NCBI GenBank assembly: GCA_030613745.1
Contig: JAUWLK010000040.1
Coordinates: 1-14,916 of the forward strand
DNA from: Flavobacteriaceae bacterium
GTDB taxonomy: Bacteria; Bacteroidota; Bacteroidia; Flavobacteriales; Flavobacteriaceae
Length of the DNA: 14,916 nucleotides
Direction: 5' to 3'
Positions within the stretch are counted from its first letter, which is position 1; each line of letters opens with the position of its first letter. This document shows, in pieces, positions 13,721 through 14,916 of this stretch. The position numbers and the translations under genes were made by a program. Below the pieces are notes generated by a model. It had not been told where the DNA came from, searched no databases, and saw only the letters and a list, made by a program, of their open reading frames with translations.

Positions 13721-14245
13721 TTAGCTTTTTTTATTTGCTTTATTTAAGTGCTCTCCTCCTGGTAAATTCATTTTTTCAGTAAGCTTTGATATTTGTTTTA
13801 AATCAATATTACCTGTTAAAGAAATTATTACAGCTTCACCTGTACCATTTTCAACATCTTTTACAAACATGAATAATTCTTTAACATAATCTTCACTTGC
13901 CCCTTCTTTAATATAAATTACTACATTGTTATCTCCATCTTTAACTCTCATCAATTCCTCTAAATTTGCTTTTGCAAGATATTTTTTTACTTCAGCAGCC
14001 ATTTGAATAGCTACTTTAGCATCTTCAGTAGCAAAAACTTTTAAAGATTTTATATTTTTAATCAGATTTAAGTATTCATCATCAGATTCTGCTCCAATTT
14101 TGCTCATCAGCGAAAAAGCTTTTTGACTTACAATAACTGATGTTACTCCATCAAGATCTTCAAATTTATCGAATTGTGATTGCGCATAAGTAATAAATGG
14201 TATTACTACTAAAGCTATTGCTATTATTAACTTGTTAATTTTCAT
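13721..14245 (-). CDS. DUF4252-type exported protein
   Basis: A 174-residue protein with a cleavable signal peptide (MKINKLIIAIALVVIPFITYA, then QSQF) and no lipobox, so unlike its neighbour it is probably soluble in the periplasm or secreted. The mature part has GVTSVIVSQKAFSLMSKIG, IKSLKVFATED, LEELMRVKDGDNNVVIYIKEG and EAVIISLTGNIDLKQISKLTEKM, the pattern of DUF4252. The function of this domain is unknown to me. It lies 21 bases after the anti-sigma-like gene and 18 bases before the lipoprotein copy, which argues for one transcript and for a shared role in an envelope-related response. A lysine/asparagine-rich tail ends the protein. Confidence 0.78.
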   Translation of the reverse strand: MKINKLIIAIALVVIPFITYAQSQFDKFEDLDGVTSVIVSQKAFSLMSKIGAESDDEYLNLIKNIKSLKVFATEDAKVAIQMAAEVKKYLAKANLEELMRVKDGDNNVVIYIKEGASEDYVKELFMFVKDVENGTGEAVIISLTGNIDLKQISKLTEKMNLPGGEHLNKANKKS

Positions 14246-14266
14246 AATTTTTATTTTAAATGATTT

Positions 14267-14692
14267 TTATTTGTTTTTAAATATTTTATTTTGTGTATTT
14301 TCAAATGTTTGCAAATGAGCTATTGCACCACTACCTTTATTTAGGTTATATGAAATTAGCTCTAGAGCTTTTTGAGTTTCAATAAAGGCTAATTTTGCTT
14401 CTTCTTTTTCTGTTATATTTTTCTGATAAATTGAAAATGTACTTACAAATAATATGACCATTGCTGCAACCGATAACCACTTTAAACTTAATGAACTCTG
14501 TGGTAAAGAAATGGATTTAGTAGAGATATCAGATGAGCTGTTTGTATAATAATTAAACAATTTTTTATATTCAACTAAATGTAATGGGATATCATCTTTA
14601 GAAAAATAGTTCTTCAAAATTCTTTCTTCTTCCAAAGTGGTTTCTGCCTCCAGATATTTATTAATTAATTTTTCAATTTTGGCTAATTCCAT
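14267..14692 (-). CDS. Small single-span membrane protein, probable anti-sigma factor
   Basis: A 141-residue protein with an N-terminal cytoplasmic segment of about 70 residues (KIEKLINKYLEAETTLEEERILKNYF), one membrane span at about 71-89 (WLSVAAMVILFVSTFSIY) and a short external tail of about 50 residues. The N-terminal motif 'hhxxYhxxxTxxEEExxLxxYF' is common in short anti-sigma-like proteins encoded behind ECF sigma genes in Bacteroidota. The gene starts 20 bases inside the sigma gene's end, so translation of the two is probably coupled. There is no zinc-finger HxxxCxxC motif, so it is not a ZAS-type anti-sigma factor. Its role in holding the sigma factor is inferred from topology and position. 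Confidence 0.7.
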   Translation of the reverse strand: MELAKIEKLINKYLEAETTLEEERILKNYFSKDDIPLHLVEYKKLFNYYTNSSSDISTKSISLPQSSLSLKWLSVAAMVILFVSTFSIYQKNITEKEEAKLAFIETQKALELISYNLNKGSGAIAHLQTFENTQNKIFKNK

Positions 14693-14916
14693 AATTTTGT
14701 TGTTTTACAAATTTTTCACGTAATGTTTTCCTTGCTCTAGACAATGCTACTCTAATAGCTGTAGGTTCCATATTAAGTACTTTACCTATTTCATGATATT
14801 CATAATTCTCGATATCACGAAGTTGAATAATTATTCTTTGTTTTTCTGGTAATTCATCTATCATTTTCTTAATAATATCTGTACTATCACTAACTTCAAC
14901 CTCTTTTTGTAAAGAT
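14673..14916 (-). CDS. ECF-type RNA polymerase sigma factor, C-terminal part (cut by window edge)
   Basis: The frame is open from the window edge to the TGA at 14673-14675, giving 80 C-terminal residues. They contain sigma-70 region 4: LPEKQRIIIQLRDIENYEYHEIGKVLNMEPTAIRVALSRARKTLREKF, with a helix-turn-helix that binds the promoter -35/-33 region (EIGKVLNMEPTAIRVALSRAR). An internal ATG at 14864 begins inside region 4 and is not a credible start; the real gene begins beyond the window. With the overlapping membrane protein downstream it forms a sigma/anti-sigma pair, and the two DUF4252 genes follow in the same operon. Confidence 0.9.
   Translation of the reverse strand, partial: SLQKEVEVSDSTDIIKKMIDELPEKQRIIIQLRDIENYEYHEIGKVLNMEPTAIRVALSRARKTLREKFVKQQNYGISQN

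Overview
The window looks like chromosomal DNA of a marine- or freshwater-type Flavobacteriaceae bacterium (phylum Bacteroidota). Evidence: very AT-rich DNA, start codons without Shine-Dalgarno sequences, promoter -7 elements of the form TAnnTTTG, lipoproteins with FTSC/VFSC-type lipoboxes, DUF4252 proteins behind an ECF sigma/anti-sigma pair, and an Lrp/AsnC protein of the type common in this family. Nearly everything is on the minus strand; the one plus-strand gene is a small XRE regulator at 10103-10513.

Layout, read 5'->3' in coordinates: (1) 1-454, the N-terminal part of a lipocalin-like lipoprotein gene, cut by the window edge. (2) 566-1468, an exported metallophosphoesterase resembling Mn-dependent ADP-ribose/CDP-alcohol diphosphatases. 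(3) 1497-7695, a compact catabolic cluster transcribed from high to low coordinates: an XRE-cupin regulator, a KamA-like radical-SAM/PLP aminomutase, PcaI and PcaJ (3-oxoadipate CoA-transferase, ATGA overlap), a class III beta-amino-acid-type aminotransferase, and PcaF (3-oxoadipyl-CoA thiolase). (4) 7696-8127, a 432-base non-coding stretch with the cluster's probable promoter and operator, a row of GC-rich hairpins and the terminator of the next gene. (5) 8128-10513, an Lrp/AsnC regulator, a cytoplasmic M14 metallopeptidase and a divergent XRE regulator; the spacer between the last two carries four copies of a TTACnnnnGTAAAC-like site. (6) 10564-13017, an exported M1 aminopeptidase. (7) 13154-14916, an ECF sigma factor (partial), a small membrane anti-sigma-like protein and two exported DUF4252 proteins, closed by a terminator.

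The notable part is region 3. The last two steps of the 3-oxoadipate pathway (PcaIJ, PcaF) sit here without any aromatic-ring genes and are instead joined to an amino-acid 2,3-aminomutase homologue and a beta-amino-acid-type transaminase. The aminomutase keeps its cluster cysteines, PLP lysine and alpha-carboxylate arginine, but where lysine 2,3-aminomutase has two aspartates holding the substrate's distal amino group this protein has Arg353 and Ser389. That charge reversal resembles glutamate 2,3-aminomutase and points to a substrate with a distal carboxylate. Combined with the C6 specificity of PcaIJF, the simplest reading is a pathway L-2-aminoadipate -> 3-aminoadipate -> 3-oxoadipate -> 3-oxoadipyl-CoA -> acetyl-CoA + succinyl-CoA, i.e. 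a lower lysine-degradation route that avoids 2-oxoadipate and glutaryl-CoA. The protein families are recognised from sequence; the pathway is inference. I do not know of a description of it.
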